64,000 bases of DNA from Paucibacter sp. Y2R2-4 (GTDB lineage Bacteria > Pseudomonadota > Gammaproteobacteria > Burkholderiales > Burkholderiaceae_C): positions 186,001 through 250,000 of the forward strand of contig NZ_JAJIRO010000004.1 in NCBI RefSeq assembly GCF_025717535.1, given 5' to 3'. The notes beneath the pieces were generated by a model. It did not search any database, had not been told where the DNA came from, and was given only the letters and a program-made list of their open reading frames with translations. The number at the start of each line of letters is the position of its first letter. The first letter of the stretch is position 1. The position numbers and the translations under genes were made by a program. This document shows, piece by piece, positions 34,991 to 45,656 of the stretch.

Positions 34991-35014
34991 GGCCTTGAAT
35001 GCAAATTCAAGGCC
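34991..35014. terminator. Hairpin between convergent holA and histidine kinase
   Basis: A perfect 10-base stem, GGCCTTGAAT (34991-35000) with ATTCAAGGCC (35005-35014), closes on a GCAA tetraloop. There is no clear T run on either side, so it may be a bidirectional terminator or an RNA end-stabilising hairpin. Confidence 0.55.
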
Positions 35015-35017
35015 CTG

Positions 35018-37822
<2,805 letters not shown>

Positions 37823-37990
37823 CGGCGGCAACCTCGTCAACTCAGCAAAGTGACCCTTACAAGCGCCACACTTCGGCTGGCGATAGACAGGCTCTGAGAA
37901 TACCCCGGCCGCCTCCCGCCTGCTTGGCAGCAAAGCAAAGCCGCGCGACAAAATCAAGCAAAGCTGCGCGAAACGCCACGCTCGGGGGGC

Positions 37991-38932
37991 TCAATAGCCT
38001 TGCTGCCGCTGCACCAAATGGGCCAAAGGCTGGCCCGCGCGCAGCGCCAGCACATTGGCGCGCACCACCGCTGCGGCGCTACGCGCGTCGGTTTGCGCGG
38101 CGCAATGCGGCAAGACCGTCACTCGCGGGTGGCGCCAAAACGGATTCGAGCTTGGCAGCGGCTCTTGGCGAAACACATCCAGCACCGCCCGGCTGAGTTG
38201 GCCGCTGTCCAGCGCCGCCAGCAAATCCTCTTCGACCACGTGGGCGCCGCGCGCCAGATTGACCAGGCTAGCGCCTCGCTTCATCGCGGCAAAGCGCGCA
38301 GCATTGAAGAAGTCGCGCGTTTGCTCGGTCAGGGGCAGCAGATTGATGACGCTGTCGGCCGCATCCAGGCCTTGCACCAAACCCGCCTCGCCATGCAGGG
38401 TTTGCACATCAATCAGGTCTGCCGGCCGGCGGCTCCAGCCGCTGACCGCATAACCTTGCGTCGCCAAGCCCTGCGCCACCCGGCCACCCAATTCACCAAG
38501 GCCCAACACCAAGACGCGCCATTCGCCAGCGCGCAGTTGCTGCGGCTGGCGCCAAAGCCCTTGATGTTGCTGCGTCTGCACCTCAAAAAAGCCGCGATGC
38601 AAGGCCAAGACCGCCCACAGTGCCGTGTGCACCATGGCCTCGTTCATGGCGGGGTCCACCATGCGGGCCAGCGGCACCTCAGGCGGCAGGGTCGGGTCTT
38701 GCATGAGCCGATCGACACCGGCCCAAAGCGACTGGATCAAGCGCAGATTCGGCAGCCCCTGCAGAACGCCGGCCTCGGGATTGGCGACGATGGCCAGTTC
38801 CACCTGCGCCGCCTCAGAGGCGTCTGAGGGCGGCGCCAGCCACCATTGTTCGCCCGGCAGGGCTTCTTGCAGCAGGCGCAGCCACTGCTGCTGCTCGGCC
38901 GCCGGCCAGCAGCCGCTCAGCAAAATACTCAT
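37991..38932 (-). CDS. ghrA: Glyoxylate/hydroxypyruvate reductase A
   Basis: The 313-residue D-2-hydroxyacid dehydrogenase reduces glyoxylate and hydroxypyruvate with NADPH. It has the Rossmann motif VLVLGLGELGGRVAQGL (near 139-155), WSRR after the second strand (NADP preference), and the Arg-Glu-His catalytic set in NLARGAHVV, FRQEPLP and LPHCAAQT. The LWAGVDRLM and DPAMNEAMVHTALW stretches are typical of the GhrA branch. It is followed in the same direction by pncC upstream on the strand, with a 20-base gap. Confidence 0.88.
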   Translation of the reverse strand: MSILLSGCWPAAEQQQWLRLLQEALPGEQWWLAPPSDASEAAQVELAIVANPEAGVLQGLPNLRLIQSLWAGVDRLMQDPTLPPEVPLARMVDPAMNEAMVHTALWAVLALHRGFFEVQTQQHQGLWRQPQQLRAGEWRVLVLGLGELGGRVAQGLATQGYAVSGWSRRPADLIDVQTLHGEAGLVQGLDAADSVINLLPLTEQTRDFFNAARFAAMKRGASLVNLARGAHVVEEDLLAALDSGQLSRAVLDVFRQEPLPSSNPFWRHPRVTVLPHCAAQTDARSAAAVVRANVLALRAGQPLAHLVQRQQGY

Positions 38933-38952
38933 CGCGCTTTACTCATCGCGCT

Positions 38953-39459
38953 TTACAAGTCCTTGTCTTCCAAGGCGTCGCACAAGGCCATCAGGCCGGC
39001 ACGCAAGGTGGCGATGCGCACCGCATGCCGGTCGCCGCTGAAGTGCTCTTGCCAGACCTTGGTGACCTTGCTGCCATGCACCAAAGTCAGCCAGACCGTG
39101 CCGACCGGCTTGTCTTCCGAGCCGCCTGTCGGGCCGGCAATGCCCGTCACGGCCAAGGCCCAATCGATGGGCGCATGGGCCAACAAACCGCGCGCCATAT
39201 GCAGGGCCACCTCGCCGCTGACCGAACCGTGCAAGCCGATCAAGGCAGCCGGCACGCCCAGCAACTCGGTCTTGGATTCATTGCTGTAGCTGACCACGCC
39301 GCGCTCAAACCATTGGCTGGAGCCCGACAAGCTGGTGCAGGCCGCCGCAATCAAGCCGCCGGTGCAGGACTCGGCCGTGCCGACCTTTTCGCGCCGCTGC
39401 ATCAGGGCCACGCCAATGCGGTCGATCAACTCTTGCTCTTCAGGAAACAACATGCTCAT
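38953..39459 (-). CDS. pncC: Nicotinamide-nucleotide amidohydrolase (CinA C-domain)
   Basis: The 168-residue protein is the stand-alone PncC/CinA C-terminal domain that deamidates NMN and recycles NAD. Signature stretches are KVGTAESCTGGLIAAACTSLSGSSQWFERGVVSYSNESK and ALAVTGIAGPTGGSEDKPVGTVWL. The start at 39459 overlaps the pgpA stop by one base; a second ATG two codons in is possible. The gene order thiL-pgpA-pncC is typical of betaproteobacteria. Confidence 0.92.
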   Translation of the reverse strand: MSMLFPEEQELIDRIGVALMQRREKVGTAESCTGGLIAAACTSLSGSSQWFERGVVSYSNESKTELLGVPAALIGLHGSVSGEVALHMARGLLAHAPIDWALAVTGIAGPTGGSEDKPVGTVWLTLVHGSKVTKVWQEHFSGDRHAVRIATLRAGLMALCDALEDKDL

Positions 39460-40010
39460 CACCCCCACAAGAAGCGCCACAGCGCGATCACCACAAGCGT
39501 ACATCCTGCCGCGACGAAATCATCGAACAAAATGCCCCAGCCCTGCGCCCAGCCGACCGGCTTGCCTCGCTCGCCCTTGAAGAGCTGATCGGCCCAGCCC
39601 ACCGGCCCCGGCTTGGCGGCATCAAAGTAGCGGAACAGGGCAAACGCGATCAACTGGCCCCAAAAACCAGTGGGCGTCACCAGCCAGAGGATCAACCAAA
39701 AGGCCAAGACCTCATCCCAAACCACCGCGCCGGGGTCAGGTGTTGCCAGGTGACGGGCCGTCATCGTGCACGCCCACCAACCGATAAGCGTGCCGCCGGC
39801 CAAGAGCCAGGCCCAGCTGCGATCACTCATCCAGGGATTGATCACCAGAAAAGCCAGCCAAGCCCACAAGGTGCCCACTGTGCCCGGCGCCTTGGGCGAC
39901 AGACCGCTGCCAAAGCCCAGCGCAATCCAATGCGCCGGGTGCGGAAACATAAAGCGCGCCGTAGCGCGGCGTGGCACTAGGGGCCCGGCGGCGGACGAGG
40001 TGTCGCTCAT
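39459..40010 (-). CDS. pgpA: Phosphatidylglycerophosphatase A
   Basis: The 183-residue inner-membrane enzyme dephosphorylates phosphatidylglycerol phosphate to phosphatidylglycerol. It has three to four hydrophobic segments and the family motifs GFGSGLSPKAPGTVGTLWA, VWDEVLAFW and FRYFDAAKPGPVGWADQ. The ATG at 40010 lies 10 bases after the thiL stop. An earlier in-frame codon at 40037 would overlap thiL. Confidence 0.93.
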   Translation of the reverse strand: MSDTSSAAGPLVPRRATARFMFPHPAHWIALGFGSGLSPKAPGTVGTLWAWLAFLVINPWMSDRSWAWLLAGGTLIGWWACTMTARHLATPDPGAVVWDEVLAFWLILWLVTPTGFWGQLIAFALFRYFDAAKPGPVGWADQLFKGERGKPVGWAQGWGILFDDFVAAGCTLVVIALWRFLWG

Positions 40011-40020
40011 GAGTTCGCAA

Positions 40021-40992
40021 TCATTTGAAATGGTCAAAGCTGCTGAACTGAGTCAGCAGCGGCTGGTCGGCGCCATCCACCAATCGCAGCCCCGGCTTGG
40101 CCTCGATGCGCCCAATGCGTTGCACCGGCGTGCCACTGGCCGCAGCTGCCGCCGCTACCGCGGCGCGGCCGGCTTCATCACTGGGCGCGCTGAACACCAA
40201 CTCATAATCATCGCCCCCGGCCAAGCCGCATTCGTGTTGCAGGGCCAGGTCTTGCGCCGCCAGCACCGCGCTGCGCGGCAAGGCATCCGCATTGAGGCAA
40301 GCGCCCACGCCCGAGGCCTTCAAGATATGGCCCAGATCGCCCAACAAGCCGTCCGACACATCGATGGCGCTGCGGGCTAGGCCACGCAATGCCAGGCCCA
40401 ACTCCACGCGCGGCTGCGGGCATTCCATGGCCCGGCGCACGGTTTCGAAATCAGCGCCTGCCAATTGGGCGGTGCCGCGGAACACCTCCAGCGCCAGCCG
40501 CGCATCGCCCAAGGTGGTTCCCGATACATAGATGTCGTCGCCCACCTTGGCGCCGCTGCGCAGCAAAGCCTGACCCCGTGGCACCTCGCCCATCACGGTG
40601 ATGCAAATGTTCAAGGGGCCTTGGGTGGTGTCACCGCCGACCAGAGCGATGCCATGGCGCTGCGCCAAATCAAACAAGCCCTGCGCGAAGCCGGCCAGAA
40701 AAACCTCATCGGCACGAGGCAAGCTCAGCGCCAAAGTGAAGGCTCGCGGCGTCGCTCCGCAAGCCGCCAAATCACTCAGGTTGACGGCCAAGGCCTTGTG
40801 GCCCAAGCGCTGCGGCGCCACCGTGGAGAGGAAGTGCCGCCCCTCCACCAGCATGTCGCTGGACACCAGCCATTGCATACCCGGCGTGGGGTTGATGACG
40901 GCGCAGTCATCGCCGATGCCAACCGGCACCACGTCTGCCGACGGTCGGCTTTGGCTCTTGAAAAATCGTTGGATCAGATCGAATTCACCCAT
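40021..40992 (-). CDS. thiL: Thiamine-monophosphate kinase
   Basis: ThiL makes thiamine diphosphate, the active cofactor, from thiamine monophosphate and ATP. The 323-residue protein has GEFDLIQRFF at the start, VGIGDDCAVINP, SDMLVEGRHF, ALAVNLSDLAACGA, GGDTTQGP and IDVSDGLLGDLGHIL, all standard ATP- and Mg-binding elements. It heads the thiL-pgpA-pncC run on the minus strand. Confidence 0.95.
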   Translation of the reverse strand: MGEFDLIQRFFKSQSRPSADVVPVGIGDDCAVINPTPGMQWLVSSDMLVEGRHFLSTVAPQRLGHKALAVNLSDLAACGATPRAFTLALSLPRADEVFLAGFAQGLFDLAQRHGIALVGGDTTQGPLNICITVMGEVPRGQALLRSGAKVGDDIYVSGTTLGDARLALEVFRGTAQLAGADFETVRRAMECPQPRVELGLALRGLARSAIDVSDGLLGDLGHILKASGVGACLNADALPRSAVLAAQDLALQHECGLAGGDDYELVFSAPSDEAGRAAVAAAAAASGTPVQRIGRIEAKPGLRLVDGADQPLLTQFSSFDHFK

Positions 40993-41045
40993 GGGGCGAT
41001 TGTGTCAGGCAGGCCGGGCCGAAGATGCCATGCCCACGCTTTCTC

Positions 41046-41948
41046 TCAAGCCTCGGTCGGCAGTTGTGCCAAGGCCCATTTGCAAAACTCACGCACCGCC
41101 GGCAAGTCGGCCGTGTCTTCGCGAGACACCAGCCACGCAGACTTGTCAGACAACTGCTCGCTTTGCGCCAAGACTTGCAGGCGTCCCTCCGCCACCAGGC
41201 CGTTCACCAGTGAAGACCTGACCCAGGCCACACCACAGCCCAGAATCGCGGCATGAACCAAGAGCATCGCATCATTGAACTCGAAGCCATCGGCCAAGGC
41301 CAACTTGCCCGCTGAGCCACTCGAACCCTTGCTCACAGGGGCTAGTCGTTGCGGCCAGGGCTCATGGGTATGGCGCAGCAGCTGCGTCGTCGGCCAATCT
41401 ACGGGCTGATCTCCATACCGCGCCACCCAATCGGGCGCGGCCACCGCCACCATACGGTCAAACCAAAGACGTTGGCAATGCAGGCCCAGGCGCGAAAAGT
41501 GGCCAAAGCGAATCGCCACCATGGGCTGCAGTGGCGGCAGGCTCACCATCTCATAGCCGGTTTCCAGCGACAAAGTGATCTGAGGGCAGTCGCGAGCAAA
41601 CGCCGGCAATCTCGGCATCAGCCAGGTGCTAGCGATGGAGGACAGCAACAAGACCTTGAGCCGGAGCTGCTCGACGGGCAAGGCCTCCAATTCGAGGGCC
41701 AGATGCATGGCCTGCAAGGGCTCAGTCAAGCGCTGACGCAAACGATGCCCCGCCTCTGACAAAACAACCTTGGGGCCGACTCGCTCGAACAAGGTTTGCG
41801 CGCACCAGTGCTCGACCGCTTGGACATTACGGCTGATGGCGCTGTGGGTGAGATGGCGCTCAGCGGCGGCTTTGGTGAAGCTGCCCAAGCGCGCTGCGGC
41901 CTCAAAGCACTGAAGCGCGGCCAAAGAAGGCAAGTTTGTTTTTGCCAT
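41046..41948 (-). CDS. LysR-family transcriptional regulator (GcvA-like)
   Basis: The 300-residue regulator has an N-terminal helix-turn-helix (LPSLAALQCFEAAARLGSFTKAAAERHLTHSAISRNVQAVEHW, residues 5-48) and a LysR effector domain. The opening LPSLxALxxFEAAARxxSFTxAAxEL is the GcvA/AmpR-like form. The gene is divergent from an EamA-type exporter. The 160-base gap contains two palindromic sites, so control of that exporter, and of itself, is probable. The ATG at 41948 begins the domain; a start at 42008 would run into the operator region. Confidence 0.85.
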   Translation of the reverse strand: MAKTNLPSLAALQCFEAAARLGSFTKAAAERHLTHSAISRNVQAVEHWCAQTLFERVGPKVVLSEAGHRLRQRLTEPLQAMHLALELEALPVEQLRLKVLLLSSIASTWLMPRLPAFARDCPQITLSLETGYEMVSLPPLQPMVAIRFGHFSRLGLHCQRLWFDRMVAVAAPDWVARYGDQPVDWPTTQLLRHTHEPWPQRLAPVSKGSSGSAGKLALADGFEFNDAMLLVHAAILGCGVAWVRSSLVNGLVAEGRLQVLAQSEQLSDKSAWLVSREDTADLPAVREFCKWALAQLPTEA

Positions 41949-41988
41949 AGGAAGGGCCTGGTCATGCGGCGAATATTGCCGACAACTC

Positions 41989-42024
41989 ATTGTGCAGGAG
42001 TCGCACAATCATCGTGCACGATGA
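41989..42024. promoter_or_regulatory. LysR-type palindromic sites between lysR and eamA
   Basis: ATTGTGC-N7-GCACAAT (41989-42009) is a perfect inverted repeat containing the T-N11-A core expected for LysR proteins. It is followed immediately by a perfect 16-base palindrome, TCATCGTGCACGATGA (42009-42024). The pair lies about 40 bases upstream of the regulator start and 85 bases upstream of the exporter start. Confidence 0.65.
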
Positions 42025-42107
42025 GCGCTTTTCTCTTCTTTTTGCACAGTAAAAAATCTGACCTGAAAGCCGCTCCTCCCAGCCACACGCACATCCACTC
42101 TGCCGCC

Positions 42108-42989
42108 ATGAAGACCCTAGACTTTGTCCTCGCTATCGCTGTTGCTGCCTTGTGGGGCCTCAATTTCTCCTTCATCAAACTCGGTGTTGCGCATGTCGAC
42201 CCGCTGGTGCTGGCGGGCCTTCGATTCACTCTCACCGCCTTGCCTCTGGTCTTGCTCTTGCGCCGGCCAGCCATCGCCTGGCGCTGGCTGGCCGGGTATG
42301 GCCTGGCTTTTGGCGTCGGTACTTGGGGACTGGTCACCCTGAGTTTGCGCAGCGGCCTAGCGCCGGGCCTGGCCGCTTGGTTGCTGCAGTCCAGCGCCTT
42401 CATCACGCCGCTGCTGGGCATGCTGTACCTGGGGGATACCTGGTCACGTCCCCAGCGCATGGGCGCAGGGGTGGCATTTCTGGGTTTTACCCTGGTGATC
42501 TTGGCGACCGGCGGCAAGGCCAGCGCGGCGGGTATTGCCTTGGTGCTGGGCGCCGCTGTCGCGCTGAGCGTGGCCAACTTGCTCATCAAGCGTTCGGGGG
42601 TGAAGCCCACCGAAGTCTTGGCCTTCTTGGCATGGTCCAGCTTGTTTGCGCCGCTGCCTTTGTTTGGCTTGGCGTATGCCAGCTCGGGCGCCGCCGTCTT
42701 TGCATCGCTGCCCGAGCAAATGGGCGGCATCGCGCTCGGCTCCTTGGCCTTCCAGGTCTACCCCACCACCTTGTTTGGCTACTGGGTATGGAACTCTCTA
42801 TTGGCTCGCTACAGCGCCGCCGAAGTCGCGCCGGTGGCCTTGCTAGTCCCCATTTTTGCCCTGCTGTTTGCCTGGCTCATCTTCGGCGCCAGCACGACGA
42901 ATGAGCAAGCAGCCGGCATAGGGCTGATTCTGATCGGGCTGCTGATCAGCAACTTTGCCGCAAGGTTTAGAACTGCCCTTCAGCGCTGA
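42108..42989 (+). CDS. EamA/DMT family transporter
   Basis: The 293-residue membrane protein has ten hydrophobic segments in two EamA repeats. The first begins LAIAVAALWGLNFSFIKLGVAHVDPLVLAGLRF. The second repeat ends with the typical LARYSAAEVAPVALLVPIFALLFAWLIFG...AAGIGLILIGLLISN. Members export amino acids or other small metabolites. The divergent GcvA-like LysR regulator suggests an amino-acid or related inducer, but the substrate is not known. The ATG at 42108 is preferred; an in-frame N-terminal extension lies in the operator region. Confidence 0.88.
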   Translation: MKTLDFVLAIAVAALWGLNFSFIKLGVAHVDPLVLAGLRFTLTALPLVLLLRRPAIAWRWLAGYGLAFGVGTWGLVTLSLRSGLAPGLAAWLLQSSAFITPLLGMLYLGDTWSRPQRMGAGVAFLGFTLVILATGGKASAAGIALVLGAAVALSVANLLIKRSGVKPTEVLAFLAWSSLFAPLPLFGLAYASSGAAVFASLPEQMGGIALGSLAFQVYPTTLFGYWVWNSLLARYSAAEVAPVALLVPIFALLFAWLIFGASTTNEQAAGIGLILIGLLISNFAARFRTALQR

Positions 42990-42991
42990 AT

Positions 42992-43576
42992 TCAGGAGGA
43001 AGTAGTCGGTGCTGCAGGATCAAGCTGCAGCACATATTCCTCATCATCCATCGCCTCACCCCGGATCACATCATTGGCCGGCAGGATGCGGCTGAGCTTG
43101 AAGCCCACTTTTTGCAGCACCCGGCCAGAGGCCAAATTGCCGACAGTGACCGTGGCGACAAAGCGCTGCACACCCCGCGCGCTCAATTCCGCGACGGCCG
43201 CCGCGGCGCCTTCGCTGGCATAACCTTGGCCCCAATGCGGGCTGAAGAAATAAAAGCCCAGATTGACAGCCTCCAAGCTGGCACTGATCTCGGCGTCAAC
43301 GCGGCCGAGGTATTGCCCATCAGACTTGCGGCGCACCGCCCAGATCGGCCAGGCAAAGGCACCGTCGGGCGACATACGGCTCGCTTCAATGCGGCGCCAC
43401 CGTTCACGCAGCGCATCCAGACTGTCGGGTTTCGGCATGGAAATCCATTGGTACAGGGCCTCGTCTTGCTGCAGCGGAGCAATGAAAAACTCGGCATGGC
43501 CGGCGCACAAAGACTCCAACAAGAGTCGCGGGCTCTCGATGGGGGCCGACAGTTGGTGGGCAAGGTCTGATCGCAT
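42992..43576 (-). CDS. GNAT-family N-acetyltransferase (RimJ/RimL-like)
   Basis: The 194-residue protein shows the RimJ/RimL-type acetyltransferase pattern: IESPRLLLESL at the start, FAWPIWAVRRKSDGQYLGRVDAEI, LGFYFFSPHWGQGYASEGAAAAV (acetyl-CoA loop), and NLASGRVLQKVGFKLSRIL. Such enzymes acetylate ribosomal or other protein N-termini, antibiotics or small amines; the acceptor is unknown. The stop lies three bases from the EamA stop on the other strand. The ATG at 43576 was chosen because it begins the domain. Confidence 0.8.
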   Translation of the reverse strand: MRSDLAHQLSAPIESPRLLLESLCAGHAEFFIAPLQQDEALYQWISMPKPDSLDALRERWRRIEASRMSPDGAFAWPIWAVRRKSDGQYLGRVDAEISASLEAVNLGFYFFSPHWGQGYASEGAAAAVAELSARGVQRFVATVTVGNLASGRVLQKVGFKLSRILPANDVIRGEAMDDEEYVLQLDPAAPTTSS

Positions 43577-43694
43577 GCTCGGACTGTAGAGGCAAGCCGC
43601 GCGCTCACCGCAGAACCGAGTTTGGGCGACACTCGGCATTTCTTGCGCCTTTGGGCCGCCTACTTGCCGTCTTCGCTATTTCTTTGTCACCCTC

Positions 43695-44996
43695 TTGAAT
43701 CCATTGATCGCCGCCCATCCCACCCGCCTGGTGACCCTGCCCAACGGCCTGCGCACCGTCACCATTCCCATGCCCTGGCGCCAAACGGTGAGCCTGAGCG
43801 TGTTCATCCGCACCGGCAGCCTGCATGAGAGCGCGCGGCTGAGTGGCATCAGCCACGTGGTCGAACACATGGCCTTCAAGGGCACGGCCACACGCGATTG
43901 CCAGCGCATCAACCTCGATGCCGAGGCCTTGGGCGCCGAGGTCAACGCCCATACCGACAAGGACCACACGGCATTTCATATCGAGGGCTTGCCAGGCGAC
44001 TTGCCGGCATTTGTGGAATGGCTGGCCGATATCGTCTTGAACAGCAGCTTCCCGGCCGAGGAGCTGGAACGCGAGCGGCGCGTGATCGAGCAAGAGTTCA
44101 GCGAGTTTGAGGACGACCCGACCAGCGTGGCCTTTCAGTTGCTGGATCGCGCCAGCTACGGCCAACACCATGCGGCCGGCCGCCCCATCATCGGCAGCCG
44201 CGCCAACATCCTGCGCTTCAGCCGCGAGGACCTGCTGGCCTATGCGAAAGCCCAGTACACGGCTTGCAATGTGGTGGTGACGGCAGCAGGCCCGGTCGAT
44301 GCCGAAGCCTTCTCGCGCCTGGTGGACCGCGCCTTTGGCGCCATGCCCAGCGGCAGGCCCAACACCTTGAGCGCGCCGGTCTGGCAGGGCGGCCTGAAGA
44401 CGCGGCGCCTGGCCGGCACGGGCCAATGCCAGGTCTTGCTTGGCTTCGAAGCTCCCAGCCTGGGCAAATCCAATAGCACCCGACATCTGCCCCATGTGCT
44501 GGCCGCCTCCCTGCTGGGCGAAGGCATGAGCTCGCCGCTCTTGGACGAAATTCGCGAGCGCCGCGGTCTGGCCTATCACGTGGCCGCCTCGGCCGACATC
44601 CAGCCGCTGTATGGTCAATTTCTGATTGAAGGGGCCACGGCACCCGCCCAGGCCGAGGAATTTTTGCAGGCAGTGCATCAACTCTTGCAGCGCCACGCCG
44701 AAGGGCCACTGAACCAGGTGGCGCTGGCGCGAGCGCGCAAGCAATTGCAGATGCGCGGACTGCGCGCCCTTGAGCAGCCCGCGCGACGTATGGAAGCGGC
44801 GGCACAAGAGCTGTTTACCTTCGGTCACTTGCGCGACCCCATGGAAGCAATGGCGCAGCTGCAGGCGGTGAAACCCAAGCAAGTGCAGGCGGTGTTTGAA
44901 CAGTTGCAAGAGCACCAGCGGCTCCGCCCGGCTATTGCATTAGCGGGCACGGTGCCGCAGCGTGCGCGTGCCTGCGCACAAGCACTGTTCTCTTGA
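43695..44996 (+). CDS. M16 family zinc peptidase
   Basis: The 433-residue protein is a processing-peptidase-like M16 metallopeptidase. The inverted zinc motif HVVEH (HxxEH) is in GISHVVEHMAFKGT near residues 54-58, and the third ligand lies in ERERRVIEQEFSEFEDDP near 135. YASxG-type features and LLGEGMSSPLLDEIRERRGLAYHVAA fit. Length and sequence match the single-chain bacterial MPP-like group. The start is a TTG at 43695, the first possible codon; a second TTG is three codons on. It is divergent from the acetyltransferase gene and convergent with the response regulator. Confidence 0.88.
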   Translation: MNPLIAAHPTRLVTLPNGLRTVTIPMPWRQTVSLSVFIRTGSLHESARLSGISHVVEHMAFKGTATRDCQRINLDAEALGAEVNAHTDKDHTAFHIEGLPGDLPAFVEWLADIVLNSSFPAEELERERRVIEQEFSEFEDDPTSVAFQLLDRASYGQHHAAGRPIIGSRANILRFSREDLLAYAKAQYTACNVVVTAAGPVDAEAFSRLVDRAFGAMPSGRPNTLSAPVWQGGLKTRRLAGTGQCQVLLGFEAPSLGKSNSTRHLPHVLAASLLGEGMSSPLLDEIRERRGLAYHVAASADIQPLYGQFLIEGATAPAQAEEFLQAVHQLLQRHAEGPLNQVALARARKQLQMRGLRALEQPARRMEAAAQELFTFGHLRDPMEAMAQLQAVKPKQVQAVFEQLQEHQRLRPAIALAGTVPQRARACAQALFS

Positions 44997-45008
44997 ACTA
45001 AGCGCGCC

Positions 45009-45656
45009 TCAGTCCTCGCGCAAGAGGTTGCTCAACTCCACCGCCGACTTGACGTTCATTTTTTCGAAGACGCGGGCCCGGTGCACCTCGACGGTCCGAA
45101 CGCTGATGTTCAGCTGATCGGCGATCAGCTTGTTGGGCAGCGCTTGCACCACCAGGGTCATGACCTCGCGTTCGCGCTCGGTCAGTTCGGCCAAACGCTT
45201 GCTCATTTGTCTATGCTGCTCGCGCTCCGTGATGGCGCGTTCGCTGATGGCCAGCGCTTGTTCAATCCGGTCGACCAAGGTGTTGTCGGAAAAAGGCTTC
45301 TCGACAAAATCAAAGGCGCCGCGCTTGACGGCAGCCACAGCTGTGGGCACATCGCCATGGCCGGTCAGAAAGATCACCGGCAGAGCCGCCTGCTCCCCGC
45401 ACAAGCCGCGCTCAATCAGCCGCTCAAACAGGGCCAGACCGCTCATGCCTGGCATGCGCACATCCAGCAAGAGGCAAGACGGCGCATTGGGCCAGTCTTT
45501 GCCGCCCTCGGGGCGTGCATCCAGCATGGCCTCGAAGGCTTCGGCACTGGCAAAGCCTTCCGACAACAAACGGCGCGAACGCAAGAGCCAGCCCAGGGCA
45601 TCGCGCACCACGTCTTCGTCGTCGACCAAATAGACCATCGGCAGTTTTCGGCTCAT
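45009..45656 (-). CDS. dctR: FixJ/DctR-type response regulator
   Basis: The 215-residue regulator has a receiver domain with phospho-acceptor D65 in LLLDVRMPG, conserved Thr in FLTGHGD and Lys in FVEKPF. A LuxR-type helix-turn-helix follows (LTEREREVMTLVVQALPNKLIADQLNISVRTVEVHRARVFEKM). It is translated from a start overlapping the stop of the partner kinase by four bases. The FixJ-like form with a PAS-containing membrane kinase, beside malic enzyme, matches DctSR systems that control C4-dicarboxylate uptake. The gene name is by similarity of architecture and context only. Confidence 0.75.
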   Translation of the reverse strand: MSRKLPMVYLVDDEDVVRDALGWLLRSRRLLSEGFASAEAFEAMLDARPEGGKDWPNAPSCLLLDVRMPGMSGLALFERLIERGLCGEQAALPVIFLTGHGDVPTAVAAVKRGAFDFVEKPFSDNTLVDRIEQALAISERAITEREQHRQMSKRLAELTEREREVMTLVVQALPNKLIADQLNISVRTVEVHRARVFEKMNVKSAVELSNLLRED

